Below, piece after piece: positions 1 through 9,000 of a stretch of 64,000 bases of DNA. Below the pieces are notes generated by a model. It saw only the letters and a program-made list of their open reading frames with translations. It did no database searches and was not told where the DNA came from. The DNA is from JASLEW01 sp963732005 (GTDB lineage Bacteria; Acidobacteriota; Thermoanaerobaculia; Multivoradales; UBA5704), in NCBI GenBank assembly GCA_963732005.1, contig CAVSXT010000005.1:2790001-2854000 (forward strand). The letters run 5' to 3'. The translations under genes and the position numbers were made by a program. The stretch's first letter is position 1. The number at the start of each line of letters is the position of its first letter.

Positions 1-249
1 GAACGGCGCCGCGACCAGGGCCCTGGTCAGATCGACGCCGCCGGCGACCAGCAGCGCGACGGCGCTGGCGGCCAGCAGCAGGCCGAGGCCCACGTAGACG
101 ACATCTTCGACGATGGTGAAGGCGCGCGCGATCCAGGCCCGCGCCGCGCTGGGCAGGAACTGGTCGGCGGGCTCGGCTTGCTCCACCGGCTCGGCCGGTT
201 CTCGCGGCGACTTGCCGCCGTGGCCGGCAGCGCCGCCAGGGTCAGCCAT
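1..249 (-). CDS. PsiE-like phosphate-starvation-inducible membrane protein (partial, runs off left edge)
   Basis: Reading leftward from the ATG at 249, the frame stays open to the edge of the window, giving 83 residues. The first 35 residues are hydrophilic (Pro/Glu-rich). A stretch resembling PsiE-family proteins follows (ARAFTIVEDVVYVGLGLLL), leading into a hydrophobic membrane segment. The start codon overlaps the end of the upstream radical SAM gene by 8 bases, so the two are probably translationally coupled. The PsiE assignment rests on the first membrane segment only. Function in this family is poorly known (linked to phosphate starvation in E. coli). Confidence 0.6.
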   Translation of the reverse strand, partial: MADPGGAAGHGGKSPREPAEPVEQAEPADQFLPSAARAWIARAFTIVEDVVYVGLGLLLAASAVALLVAGGVDLTRALVAAPF

Positions 250-1729
250 TCGCCCGATTCGCCCTCATGGGATCCTTGCGGCCGGGCCGGAGCCGCGTCC
301 ATTGGGCCGCCAGGTATCGGCGGCCGCGGTGGTAGCGCACGCGAGTGCCGTGGTAGCAGCGGTAGGCGAGCACCTCGGCGGCGCGAAAGGCCTGGCGCGG
401 CGACCCCAGCCAGCGGACCTCCCGCTGCCGCGCCGCTTCGAGTGCGACGTCGAGGTCGCGATAGAACTCCTCGTCATGGCGGAAATACATGTTCTTGAGG
501 AAGCAGGCGTTGGGCTCGACGCACTGGCGGGTGAGGGTCTTGAAGCGGCCCGGCCTGAAGAACACCCGGCCACCGCGCAGCAGCACCTCGCGCATCTCGG
601 CGCGCAGCTTGGTGAAGCCCTTGCCCTGCCACTGCTCCCTGAAGGTGGGGGTGGCGAGAGCGTTGCCGAGCGGCTGGTAGCCGGGATTCATCAGCAGGCA
701 GCAGGGGTAGAGATCGCCGTTGCCGCGGATGGTCGCCGAGTACCAGCCGAAGAAGCAGCCGCCGTTGCGCTCCTTGAAGGCGGTGGCGATGTTGGCGATG
801 GTGGCGGTGGCGGCAGCGGGAGCGGTGGGGGCGGGGGGTACTCCGGCCGCGGCCGGTTGCGGCAGCAGCTGCGGGGCGCGGGAGCGGATCTCCTCGATTG
901 CCTGGTTCCATGCCGGAAAGGGTCCGAACAGCGACAGCAGGCCGGCGTCGCGGTCGGCCGCCAGGGCCGCGGCGAAGTACGGCATGACCAGCTCGCCGTC
1001 GGCCGGGGCGAGCAGGATGTCGTGGTCGATGCGCTGCAGCGGGATGTCCTGGACCGGGCTGATGGTGATGCGCCCGGCGCCGAGGCTCCTGCCGAGCGCG
1101 TACATCTCGGGGATGCGGCGGAAGTTCTCGCGATCGATCAGGAACTGCACGGTGACCACCGGCAGCGGCAGCTCGCCGCGCTGGCCGACGAGCCGGCGGA
1201 CGTTGGCGAGGACCTGATCGAAGGTCGCCGGCTTGACCTGCATCATGCGGTGGTAGTCGGCGGCATCGACGGCATTGAGCGAGACGATCAGCTCGCGACA
1301 GCGATTTTCGATCAGCAGCCGGCCGAGCTCGGCGGTGAGCAGAGCGCCGTTGGTGTTGACGTTGTCGACGTTGACGCCGAGCGCGGTGAGCCGCGCCAGC
1401 ACCTTGCCGACCTCGCGGTGGGCGAGCGGATCGCCGCCGCCCGACAGGCGCACCGAGCGCAGGCCACCGGCGACCAGCTCGTCGAGCAGCGAGAAGACCT
1501 TGTCGAGCGGCAGCTGCTGGGTAGTGCGGACGTCCTGCTGGTTGCAGAAGTAACAGGCGACGTTGCAGCGGTCGGTGAGATCGATCTCGGCGTGGGTGGG
1601 GCCGGCAGGGGCATCGCCGCCGGCGCTGGTGCCTGAAGCGCTGGCGCCTGCGATGCCTGAAGCGATGGCGGCGATGATCTCGCGCTTGCGCTCCTGTTCG
1701 ACCAGCGACCAGCCGTAGTTCGCACCCAT
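242..1729 (-). CDS. Radical SAM / SPASM-type protein
   Basis: 495 residues. A CNVACYFC motif at residues 55-62 matches the radical SAM CxxxCxxC cluster that binds the 4Fe-4S reducing S-adenosylmethionine. It is followed by a GGGDPLAH-type glycine motif of the TIM barrel. The C-terminal part has further cysteines (GNGDLYPCCLL, CFLKNMYF) that resemble a SPASM/twitch auxiliary cluster domain. An Ala/Gly-rich linker precedes the core at residues 25-45. Substrate is unknown: SPASM enzymes modify peptides or other small molecules, but no obvious precursor peptide gene lies beside it. It precedes and overlaps the PsiE-like gene. Confidence 0.85.
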   Translation of the reverse strand: MGANYGWSLVEQERKREIIAAIASGIAGASASGTSAGGDAPAGPTHAEIDLTDRCNVACYFCNQQDVRTTQQLPLDKVFSLLDELVAGGLRSVRLSGGGDPLAHREVGKVLARLTALGVNVDNVNTNGALLTAELGRLLIENRCRELIVSLNAVDAADYHRMMQVKPATFDQVLANVRRLVGQRGELPLPVVTVQFLIDRENFRRIPEMYALGRSLGAGRITISPVQDIPLQRIDHDILLAPADGELVMPYFAAALAADRDAGLLSLFGPFPAWNQAIEEIRSRAPQLLPQPAAAGVPPAPTAPAAATATIANIATAFKERNGGCFFGWYSATIRGNGDLYPCCLLMNPGYQPLGNALATPTFREQWQGKGFTKLRAEMREVLLRGGRVFFRPGRFKTLTRQCVEPNACFLKNMYFRHDEEFYRDLDVALEAARQREVRWLGSPRQAFRAAEVLAYRCYHGTRVRYHRGRRYLAAQWTRLRPGRKDPMRANRANG

Positions 1730-1900
1730 GAGGCCTCATTGTACTCCACCGGCAGGGGCTGGGCCGGCGGAGCGGGAGGGGTGGGAACGGAACTTGCTTC
1801 TACCCACGGTGAACGACGCGACGCGGGGCGCGTGGGCACGCGAGCGGAAGAAGGGGGAGGGAGGGGCCCGACGCGCCGGCGACGCACATGGAGGATCACC

Positions 1901-2353
1901 ATGTTGAGACGAGGATTGACGCTTTCCTCCACGCTGGCCCTGTTGCTTCTCGTGGCGCTCCCGCTGAGCGCGGCGGCGCAGTCCGGGCAGACCACCTGCC
2001 GGATGAACTATGACCTCAGGGGTTGGTCGCTGGGCATCAAGTCGGCGACCGGCGAAGGCACCATCACCTGTGACAACGGCCAGACGGCCACGGTCAAGCT
2101 GCGGGCCAAGGGTGCCGGCCTCACCGCCGGCAAGTACGAGATCCGCGACGGCCACGGCAAGTTCTCCGGGGTGGTGGACATCCGGGACCTCTACGGCAGC
2201 TACGCCGCGGGCAACGTCGGCGCGGGCGTGGAGAAGGAGGGCGAGGCCCTGGCGATGACCAAGGGCAACGTCTCCCTGGCGCTTTCGGGCAAGGGCACCG
2301 GCTTCGAGCTCAGCGCCGCCGTCGAGCGGTTCACCGTCACCCCCCTGAGGTGA
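1901..2353 (+). CDS. Small secreted protein of unknown function
   Basis: 150 residues with a clear signal peptide: MLRRG, a Leu/Ala-rich core, then cleavage after a LSAAAQ region. The mature part contains two cysteines and many Gly/Thr/Lys residues and looks like a small beta-rich domain. The frame is open further upstream, but the ATG at 1901 is preceded by a good GGAGGA ribosome site and fits the signal peptide start. A hairpin terminator follows at 2455. I do not recognise the family with confidence; it faintly recalls SYLF/EipA-like envelope proteins. Confidence 0.7.
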   Translation: MLRRGLTLSSTLALLLLVALPLSAAAQSGQTTCRMNYDLRGWSLGIKSATGEGTITCDNGQTATVKLRAKGAGLTAGKYEIRDGHGKFSGVVDIRDLYGSYAAGNVGAGVEKEGEALAMTKGNVSLALSGKGTGFELSAAVERFTVTPLR

Positions 2354-2454
2354 CCCGAGCCCGGTGAGGCGGGCGACCCGTCACCCGCCACCCGCCAACA
2401 TCACCGGGGATCGTCCACGGGCATCAAAAGTAGGTCGTAAGGCACCACCACGGT

Positions 2455-2489
2455 GAGCCAGGCCGGTCCAGCGGGGGCCGGTCTGGCTC
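2455..2489 (+). terminator. Hairpin terminator
   Basis: A 12-bp stem (2455-2466 pairing with 2478-2489, with one G-T wobble) and an 11-base loop is followed by a short T run at about 2495-2498. It lies about 100 bases after the secreted-protein gene and before the J-domain gene. Confidence 0.65.
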
Positions 2490-2598
2490 GCCGTGTTTTC
2501 GGGACCGGCGAGCGCTGGCGGTGGCTTCGGATTGGCAGTGGCGCCGTTCGCGTTGCGATATGATGCGAGGATTGACTTGCCGCTACTGATTCGCCGCT

Positions 2599-3474
2599 AT
2601 GGCCGATTCCCTCCATTCCGTCAGTGCCCACGAGCTGAAGCTATTCTCCGAGCGCATCGGGCGCAGCCTGGCGGAGCGGCCGCTCGAGGTGGGTGTGGCG
2701 GAGCAACGCGAGCGGGTGGCGGCATTGGTGAGGGAGGTGGGCGGGGCGACCTTCTACCAGCTGCTGGCGGTCGGTCCCACGGCCTCGCCCGAGAAGGTGC
2801 ATGAAGGGTACGAGCGGGTCGCCCGGCTGGTGCACCCGTCGCACGCCCCCTATCTTGGGCTGGAGGGCCGCGAGGGGGTGCTCGAGGTGCTGTTCGAGCG
2901 CGCCACCGCCGCCTACGTCACGCTGAGCCATCCGGGGAGGCGGCGGGACTACGATCGCGAGATCGGACCCGGTGGCTGGCCGGAGGCGGCCACCGGTAGG
3001 AGCCGCTCCGAGGAGAACCGGGACCGCGCCCGCGGCTACTTCAACCGCGCGACTGCCTTCGTGGCCAAGGACGAGATCCATTTCGCCATCGAGCTGCTGC
3101 GCGAGGCGGCGCGGATCGACCCGCAGGCGAAGTATTTCGTGCTGCTGGGAGACCTGCAGACCCGCAACCAGAACTGGCTGCGCCACGCCGCCGACAGCTA
3201 CGCCCGGGCGCTCGAGATCGGCGGTCCCGACGCCCAGGTCGAGCAGTCGATGGCCCGGGTGCAGCGAATCCTGGCGGACCTGGCCGCCGGCATCGCCCCG
3301 CGCGATCTGGACCAGGGCGGGGCGGCGGGCGATGGCGCGAAGGACGGCCAGGAGCCGGCCGGGCCGTCGAGGCCGCTGACCACCAAGACGGGCTCCTTCA
3401 TCCGCTACGAGATCGACGCCAGCGGCACGGCCGCCCCGCCGGCCGACGAGGTGCCGGGGACAGAGGAGCGGTAG
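2599..3474 (+). CDS. Divergent J-domain / TPR protein
   Basis: 291 residues. Residues about 51-120 align with a DnaJ J-domain (TFYQLLAVGPTASPEKVHEG, then YERVARLVHP, then a YVTLSHPGRRRDYD helix). The invariant HPD loop that stimulates DnaK ATPase reads HPS here (residues 79-81). Residues about 140-230 look like tetratricopeptide repeats (YFNRATAFVAKDEIHFAIEL, YARALEIG). The C-terminal 60 residues are low-complexity Ala/Gly/Pro. There is no signal peptide, so it is probably cytosolic. It may be a degenerate co-chaperone or a scaffold using the J fold; the changed HPD argues against ordinary DnaK activation. Confidence 0.7.
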   Translation: MADSLHSVSAHELKLFSERIGRSLAERPLEVGVAEQRERVAALVREVGGATFYQLLAVGPTASPEKVHEGYERVARLVHPSHAPYLGLEGREGVLEVLFERATAAYVTLSHPGRRRDYDREIGPGGWPEAATGRSRSEENRDRARGYFNRATAFVAKDEIHFAIELLREAARIDPQAKYFVLLGDLQTRNQNWLRHAADSYARALEIGGPDAQVEQSMARVQRILADLAAGIAPRDLDQGGAAGDGAKDGQEPAGPSRPLTTKTGSFIRYEIDASGTAAPPADEVPGTEER

Positions 3475-3527
3475 GAGGCGGGCGGCAGATCGACCTTGCG
3501 GCATGCGGGTGGGTCCGCGTACCGCTG

Positions 3528-3573
3528 ACTGAAAATCACGGGGTCGACGGTTCAATTCCGCCCCTGGGCACCA
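3528..3573 (+). repeat. attL: left 46-bp direct repeat, tRNA-Phe 3'-half-like
   Basis: Identical over 46 bases to 19773-19818. It begins inside an anticodon-loop-like CTGAAAATC and continues through a T-arm (GGTTCAATTCC) to a CCTGGGCACCA acceptor end, as in tRNA-Phe(GAA) genes. The expected 5' half (starting GCCCAGG) is absent upstream, so this is a tRNA remnant serving as an attachment site and not a working tRNA gene. Downstream bases 3574-3821 are AT-richer and hold no gene. Confidence 0.85.
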
Positions 3574-3821
3574 TGCTAAGTCAAACATAACAATATATTT
3601 AGGTGACGCACCCGACCGCACGGCTTCGGACAGAAGCGGTAGCGGGTAAACATCCGGTAAGCTCGCGAAGGCCAATCTCAGGGGGCGACAGCGCGCTTGG
3701 ATCAGCACGCAGATGTCTGGGGCGGCGGGGACAAGCGTAGCCTGTAACCTAGCGCACGGGTGCTCGGGGTTCCTGGAACGCATACTTTGCGGGTGATCTT
3801 TAGTATACTGGTGCGGGGTAA

Positions 3822-4466
3822 ATGAAGGTGGACCTGAAGCCCGACACGATCGTCATTTTTGTTCTTCTGCTGCCCGGGTTCGTTTCCTCAACGATCCTTG
3901 ACTCAATTGCCACACGGCGGCCAAAGAATACCTTCGCCAAAATAGTCGAGGCTCTAATCTTTAGCTTCCTTATTTACGCTATTACGGCTGGGATGCTCGG
4001 CTATCCCGTGATTTCGTTTCCCGCTGAGACTCATGAGCTACCCGCCGCAGCCCTTGGGTCTCGTGTTAATGCTCGATTTGTGCTCGGAGCGCTCATTCTG
4101 TCGGTAGTACTCCCGCTAGTCCTGGGTTGGCTGACAGCATCAGATTGGCACATGAAGGTACTTCGCTGGGCACACGTCACACATAAGACTTCGCGTGATA
4201 CGGTCTGGCTGGATGTCTTTATCGAACAGAAGCGATACGTCATTGTGAATCTTAGTGGCAAGAGGCGAATCTTTGGCTGGCCAATGTACTATTCCGAGGA
4301 TCGCACTTCAGGTCTCTTGTATCTACAAGACCCAGCCTGGGTTAACCCCGACGGGACCTATGCTGAGCTGAACATGCATGGGATTTTTCTGGTGGAGCAC
4401 GGAAGCATCGAGTCCATTGAGTTCACGAATCTTGACGAATATTCAGCACAACCCCGAGGAGTCTAA
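3822..4466 (+). CDS. DUF6338-like membrane protein
   Basis: 214 residues. Two hydrophobic segments lie near the N terminus (about 9-28 and 42-62) and another at about 88-106, followed by a soluble C-terminal half. The layout, with an early LLPGFVSS motif and the GWPMYYSEDR / LYLQDPAW region, matches the DUF6338 family of unknown function. An ATG preceded by GGGG and a TATACT-like -10 at about 3802 support this start. Its base composition is clearly AT-richer than the host genes, marking recent transfer. It is the first cargo gene inside attL and abuts a micro-protein gene. Function unknown; a role in defence is possible but not shown. Confidence 0.7.
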   Translation: MKVDLKPDTIVIFVLLLPGFVSSTILDSIATRRPKNTFAKIVEALIFSFLIYAITAGMLGYPVISFPAETHELPAAALGSRVNARFVLGALILSVVLPLVLGWLTASDWHMKVLRWAHVTHKTSRDTVWLDVFIEQKRYVIVNLSGKRRIFGWPMYYSEDRTSGLLYLQDPAWVNPDGTYAELNMHGIFLVEHGSIESIEFTNLDEYSAQPRGV

Positions 4467-4467
4467 A

Positions 4468-4611
4468 ATGGATACACCCAGCCAGGCGACGATTGAGCGC
4501 AAGCAGCAAAGGCCTTCGGAGGATAGGGGGGGGTATAACCCACCTCCGGTGAAAAAAGTTGAAAGGCCAGCCGCTTCGCCGCCACCCCCGCCCAAGACGC
4601 TCAACGGCTGA
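4468..4611 (+). CDS. Pro-rich micro-protein downstream of the DUF6338-like gene
   Basis: 47 residues, ATG at 4468 with a GAGGA ribosome site overlapping the end of the previous gene; the two genes are one base apart. The N-terminal third is polar (Gln/Glu/Arg/Lys), followed by GGYNPPPVKK and a proline run near the C terminus. There is no membrane segment and no cysteine. Tight coupling suggests it works with the DUF6338-like membrane protein. The family is not named to my knowledge. Confidence 0.6.
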   Translation: MDTPSQATIERKQQRPSEDRGGYNPPPVKKVERPAASPPPPPKTLNG

Positions 4612-4773
4612 AGGGGCGGCGGCGCCGGTCGCCGGTCGGTATGGCGGCCTGAAGAGCCACCGTCGATGACGCCGGCGCTGTCGCTGACCGCGGAGGGTAG
4701 CCGCTGGGCTCCCCCGTTGCAATTAGAACCGGCCAGAGGTGGCGCTCTTCTCCGGCCATTGGAGGGGTCCGCA

Positions 4774-5814
4774 ATGGCTGCGACCAGCATTCCTATTCTC
4801 ATAAGAGATCCGGAGATCGAGGGGAAAATCGAGGGGCGGGCCATCGTTCTATGCGACACTAATTTATGGATCAACCTTGCCAGGGCCAGGACAGACGAAA
4901 CTCGACGCCTGCAAGCCCGACTCCGAGAACTCGTGAGACGCTCTCGGCTCTTTTGCCCACTGACGTTCACGACGATCCGAGAGCTCCTCTCCCAATGCCC
5001 TGATTCCGCAGCACAGGTGGCGGCGTTGATGGAGGAGCTAAGCCTAAATATCGCCTTTGCTTCAACCGAAGAAATATTTGCGATAGAAGTTGATGCTGCT
5101 TTTGACGCCATTCGGCTAGATCATGATAGACGGAGCCTGAGACCGTCAGAGATCTTCGTTCCTAGCTTCTCGTTCTTGTCACGCCAGAGCTACCTCCACT
5201 TCCCTACCAGCAAGTTCTCGCTTGATAAGCAACAACAGCTAGCGAACGAGATTACACAGTGCGTTCGTGGTGCGGGAATCAGAGAGCTGGTTCGCGCTTT
5301 ATCGTCGATGCTGCCTCTCCCGCGTGAGAAAGCGCCGCCGTATCAGGCGGCCGCTTTGCGGCGGCGAGAGTACGCAGCTGGAAACAAACAACGAGCTTGG
5401 GAAGTTGAGAAAGAGGCCGCAGCGAGGAACATAGTAGCTCCGCGAGTAGAGCACTTGAAGCAGCGATGTCGCGATGGGCGGTCCCTCGATCTGCTAGGGC
5501 GCTTCTGCCGGTTGGCCGAAGATGGAAGCTGCGTTGTCGAAGATACCGTGTTGGAGAAGATGCCGAGCGTTATGCATTACATCGATGTGATGACCGTAGT
5601 TGGCTGGGACACTCGCCGAAGAAATTGCGTAAACGATTTTTTTGATCGAGAACTTATTTTTGCGCCATTTGTTTACTCAGACGTCTGTGTCACCCTCGAC
5701 GGAGGCCTTAGAGATGTTCTATCTCAGGCGCTCAAGCTAAACGACATCGATGCTTGTGTAACACGCTGTGTCCCTACCTATTACGCACTCGAACAGTACT
5801 TAGATGGCCTCTAA
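4774..5814 (+). CDS. PIN-like domain protein
   Basis: 346 residues. The N-terminal motif IVLCDTNLWINLAR (about residues 23-36) is the first acidic strand of PIN-fold ribonucleases, and a late acidic region (NDFFDRELIFAPFVYSDVCV) fits the last catalytic strand. The middle 200 residues are charged and helical. The start at 4774 has a GGAGGGG ribosome site; the frame is open upstream without a better signal. PIN proteins are metal-dependent nucleases, frequently toxins or antiphage effectors. No antitoxin gene is evident, so it may be a defence cargo gene of the element. Codon use is AT-richer than the backbone. Bases 5815-6019 after it hold no gene. Confidence 0.65.
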   Translation: MAATSIPILIRDPEIEGKIEGRAIVLCDTNLWINLARARTDETRRLQARLRELVRRSRLFCPLTFTTIRELLSQCPDSAAQVAALMEELSLNIAFASTEEIFAIEVDAAFDAIRLDHDRRSLRPSEIFVPSFSFLSRQSYLHFPTSKFSLDKQQQLANEITQCVRGAGIRELVRALSSMLPLPREKAPPYQAAALRRREYAAGNKQRAWEVEKEAAARNIVAPRVEHLKQRCRDGRSLDLLGRFCRLAEDGSCVVEDTVLEKMPSVMHYIDVMTVVGWDTRRRNCVNDFFDRELIFAPFVYSDVCVTLDGGLRDVLSQALKLNDIDACVTRCVPTYYALEQYLDGL

Positions 5815-6019
5815 TTGTACCTACGCCGTGGGCGCGGTCGTGGAGCGAGGATTGGAAAGGCTTCTGGGGCATGGCGCGAGTAATCGGGCCTTGGTCTCGA
5901 TAAGAGCTTCGACGAGCAGCGCAGCCCGTTCTTATTCGGGCTTACTGCCTTTGGGCGAGAACTTCCTAGCCTGGCCTGGACGCCACAGTAGACTTGTGCC
6001 TGGAGTCTTGTGGGGCGGT

Positions 6020-9000
6020 TCAGCGGCCCAGACCAAGGCCAAGGTCAAGTGCTCTCTCGACCGCACGGATGGCGAGTTCGACGCGGAAGGGAAGCTCGCG
6101 GGGAAGCGCCGAGACGGCCAACCTGGCCGCTGCCGGGCCTATCTCGCGGACGATGGCCTCGATCGCCTTCTCAGGTCCCTTCATCGCCTGCTCTACTCGC
6201 TGCAAGGCCCTGTTGAGGTGTTGTAGATGATCGCGCAATTTGGGCAGGCTTTCGCCGATGGCGTTCGCGGTTTCCTGCGCCTGGCCGGCGGCGCGCTCTG
6301 AACCTTGATAACGATCGAGGGCGGAGCGCAGGGTGGGCACGGCGCCGAGGGCTTCCTGCTGGGTCTGATCGGGCCGGCGGAGGAAGGTTTCGGCGCGGCC
6401 GTGCACCTGGCCATAGACGGCGGCGTGGCCAGCTCTGAGCCGCTCGGACGCATGCGGGTCGGCGGTCAGGCGCTCGACCACCTGCGCTGGATGGGTGTAG
6501 ACGCGGCCGGCCGCCCACACCAGGTTGGCGCGATCGGCGGCGAGGTCGCGTGCGGCGGTGACGGCATGCTCGACGGTGGACAGGTCCCAGCGGACGTGCT
6601 GGATCTCGTGGCGGAGATTCATGGCCTGGTTCTCGAGCGGCGCGAGGCGGGCGGCCTGGCGCTCGATCGCGGCGGCGGCGTAGTCGCGGGCGAGGTCCTT
6701 GGAAGGGGCGCGGGAGAGGGCGCGGTCGAGGTGCTCTCGGTCGGCGAAGGTCTGGCGGTCGGTGTAGACCTGGACGTCCTGGCGATGGCGAGTGAGGGCG
6801 ACGTAAGAGGCGTTGCGGTTCATTAGCGGGTCGGCGAGGAGGTAGGTGCGGTCCACGGTGGCGCCCTGGCTCTTGTGGATGGTGACCGCGTAGCCATGGG
6901 CGATCTGGTCGTACTGGCCGGGATGGAAGGCCACCCGGCGGCCGTCGTCGAGCCGGGCGACGAAACGATCGGGCGAGACGCGCTCGAGGGTCGCGAGGGT
7001 GCCGTTCTTGACGCCGACGGCTTGGCTCTTGGCGCGGCCGAGGTTGGTCACCTCGCGGCCCTGGTGGTCGTTCTTGAGGAAGACCAGGCGGTCGCCGGCG
7101 GCGTAGTCGGCGCCGGCGACGGTGATGCTGACCTGGAGCTCGCCGGCGGCCAGGCGCTGGTCGCGGATGCCGGTGTTGAGCCGGGCGACGTCTTCGTTGC
7201 GGTAGGCGAGGACGAGCTGGCCGCGGCCGGGGTCGGCGGCGCGATCGGCGGCGTAGCGGGCCAGGAGGTCGGCGCGGGCGGCGTCGCGGGTGTCGGCGAC
7301 GTGGAGGCGGCCGGCCTGCTGGTAGGCGTCGAGGGCCGGCGCGACACGGCCGCCGGCGAGGTCCGCGGACGCCTCACGCTGCCAGGGCTCGGCCTGGCGG
7401 CGGATGGTGTCGAGGCGGGCCGAGGGGTGCTGCTCGAGCAGGCCGCGGAAGGCGTCGCCGGGGCCGATCGGCTTGAGCTGGTCGGGATCGCCGACCAGGA
7501 TGACCTTGGCGCGCTGGCCGGCTGCATGGTCGAGCACGCGGGAGAGTTGGCGTGCGTCCACCATGCCGGCCTCGTCGACGACCAGCACGCAGCGGCGGTC
7601 CAAGAGATCGCCGTGCTTCCAGGAGTACTCCCAGCTGTGGAGGGTGCGGGAGTGGATGCCGGTTTCGCGCTGCAGGGTGTCGGCGGCCTTGCCGGCCAGG
7701 GCGCCGCCGAGCACGTCGTAGCCAGCCTCGCGATAGGCGTCGGCGATGGTGGCGGCGGTGGTGGTCTTGCCGGCGCCGGCGCGGCCGACGACGAGGGCGA
7801 GGTCGTCGCGGGTGGTGGCGGCGAGGACGGCATCGCGCTGCTCGTCGGAGAGCCGCGGCGCGCGGTCGAGGGCGCGCTGGACGTCGGCGGGATCGAGGCA
7901 GAGGTCGCGGCGGGCGGCGAGCTCGCCGGCGGCGTGAAAGAGACACGCCTCGTCGCGCAGGTAGTCGGTCGAAGCGTAGTGGGTCACGCCGCGGGCGTCC
8001 TTGCCGACGCTGGCGGTCAGGTGGCGGTCGAGCGCGCGCTCGGCAAGGGCGTGGCTGTCGGGCTCGTGGAAGGCGGCGCGCCGGATGTCGGCCCTGGTGA
8101 AGGTGGCGCGGGTCGCGGTAAGGCGATCGATCAGCGCCGCGGCGCGCTCGCCGCGGGTGGCGCCGGCCAGGGGCTCGAGCTCGCGGGCGCCCTCCTGCAG
8201 CTGGACCTGGGGCGGCTCGGGATGGCGCTCGCGGTGCTGGCGGAAGGTCTCGCCGAAGCGGGTGGCGAGCTTGGGGCCGCTGAGACTTCGGTCAACCTTG
8301 GATAGTGAGATCCGGCGTCTGCCGTCGGTGACGACCAGGCCGGAGCCGCGCTCGGCCGGTTCGAGGCGGTAGCCGAGCCCGGCGAGCCCGGCTTCGAGCT
8401 CCACCCAGCTGGTGGCCTGGGCGAAGACGTGGCCGGCCTCGTCACGGACGCGGTCGGCGAGGGGCTGGACGCCGGTGCGCATGGCCTCACGGACGGTGCC
8501 GGCGCCGAAGTCGGGGGGCGCCTGCTCGCGGCCGGTGCGGCTGAGGTCGTACTCGATCTCGAGGGCGGGGATGGCCTCGTGGGCGTGGACCATGTCGCGG
8601 AAGGGCCGCCAGGCGCGGCCGTCGTCGCCGATGCGGTTGATGACAATGTGGATGTGCTGGTTGTCGGTGTCGCGGTGGGCGATGAGGACGGCCTGGTGGT
8701 CGGCGAGCCCCATGCGGTCGAGGACGCGGGCGGCGGCGGCCTCCCACTGCTCGCGGGTGAGGTGCTCGCCGGCGGCGAGGCTCAGGCCGAAGTGGTAGAC
8801 GGGCTCCTCGACCCTGGGGTTGTCGCTGGCGGTGTAGCGCATGAGCTGGGCGGCCTCGGCGGGGTTGTCGGTGTCGAGGTTGCGGGTGCTGCACCAGGCG
8901 ACCCGTGCGAGGTCGGGGCGGTCGCGGTGCCCCTGCTGGAGGTAGCTGACGAGCCCGGCGAAGCTGCTGCCGAGCCCGGTCCTGGCGCCGGTGCCGGACT

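Noticed and set aside
113..1636. 507-codon frame antisense to the radical SAM gene
   Set aside because: The composition (Ala/Gly/Glu-rich, no domain) is that of an antisense shadow; the opposite strand carries a clear radical SAM enzyme.
3500..3573. A possible complete tRNA-Phe gene at the left repeat
   Set aside because: Only the anticodon loop, T arm and acceptor 3' strand are present. The matching 5' acceptor strand and D arm are missing, so it is treated as an att remnant.
5804..6226. Plus-strand frame after the PIN-like gene
   Set aside because: It overlaps the relaxase 3' end, has no ribosome site and no recognisable domain.
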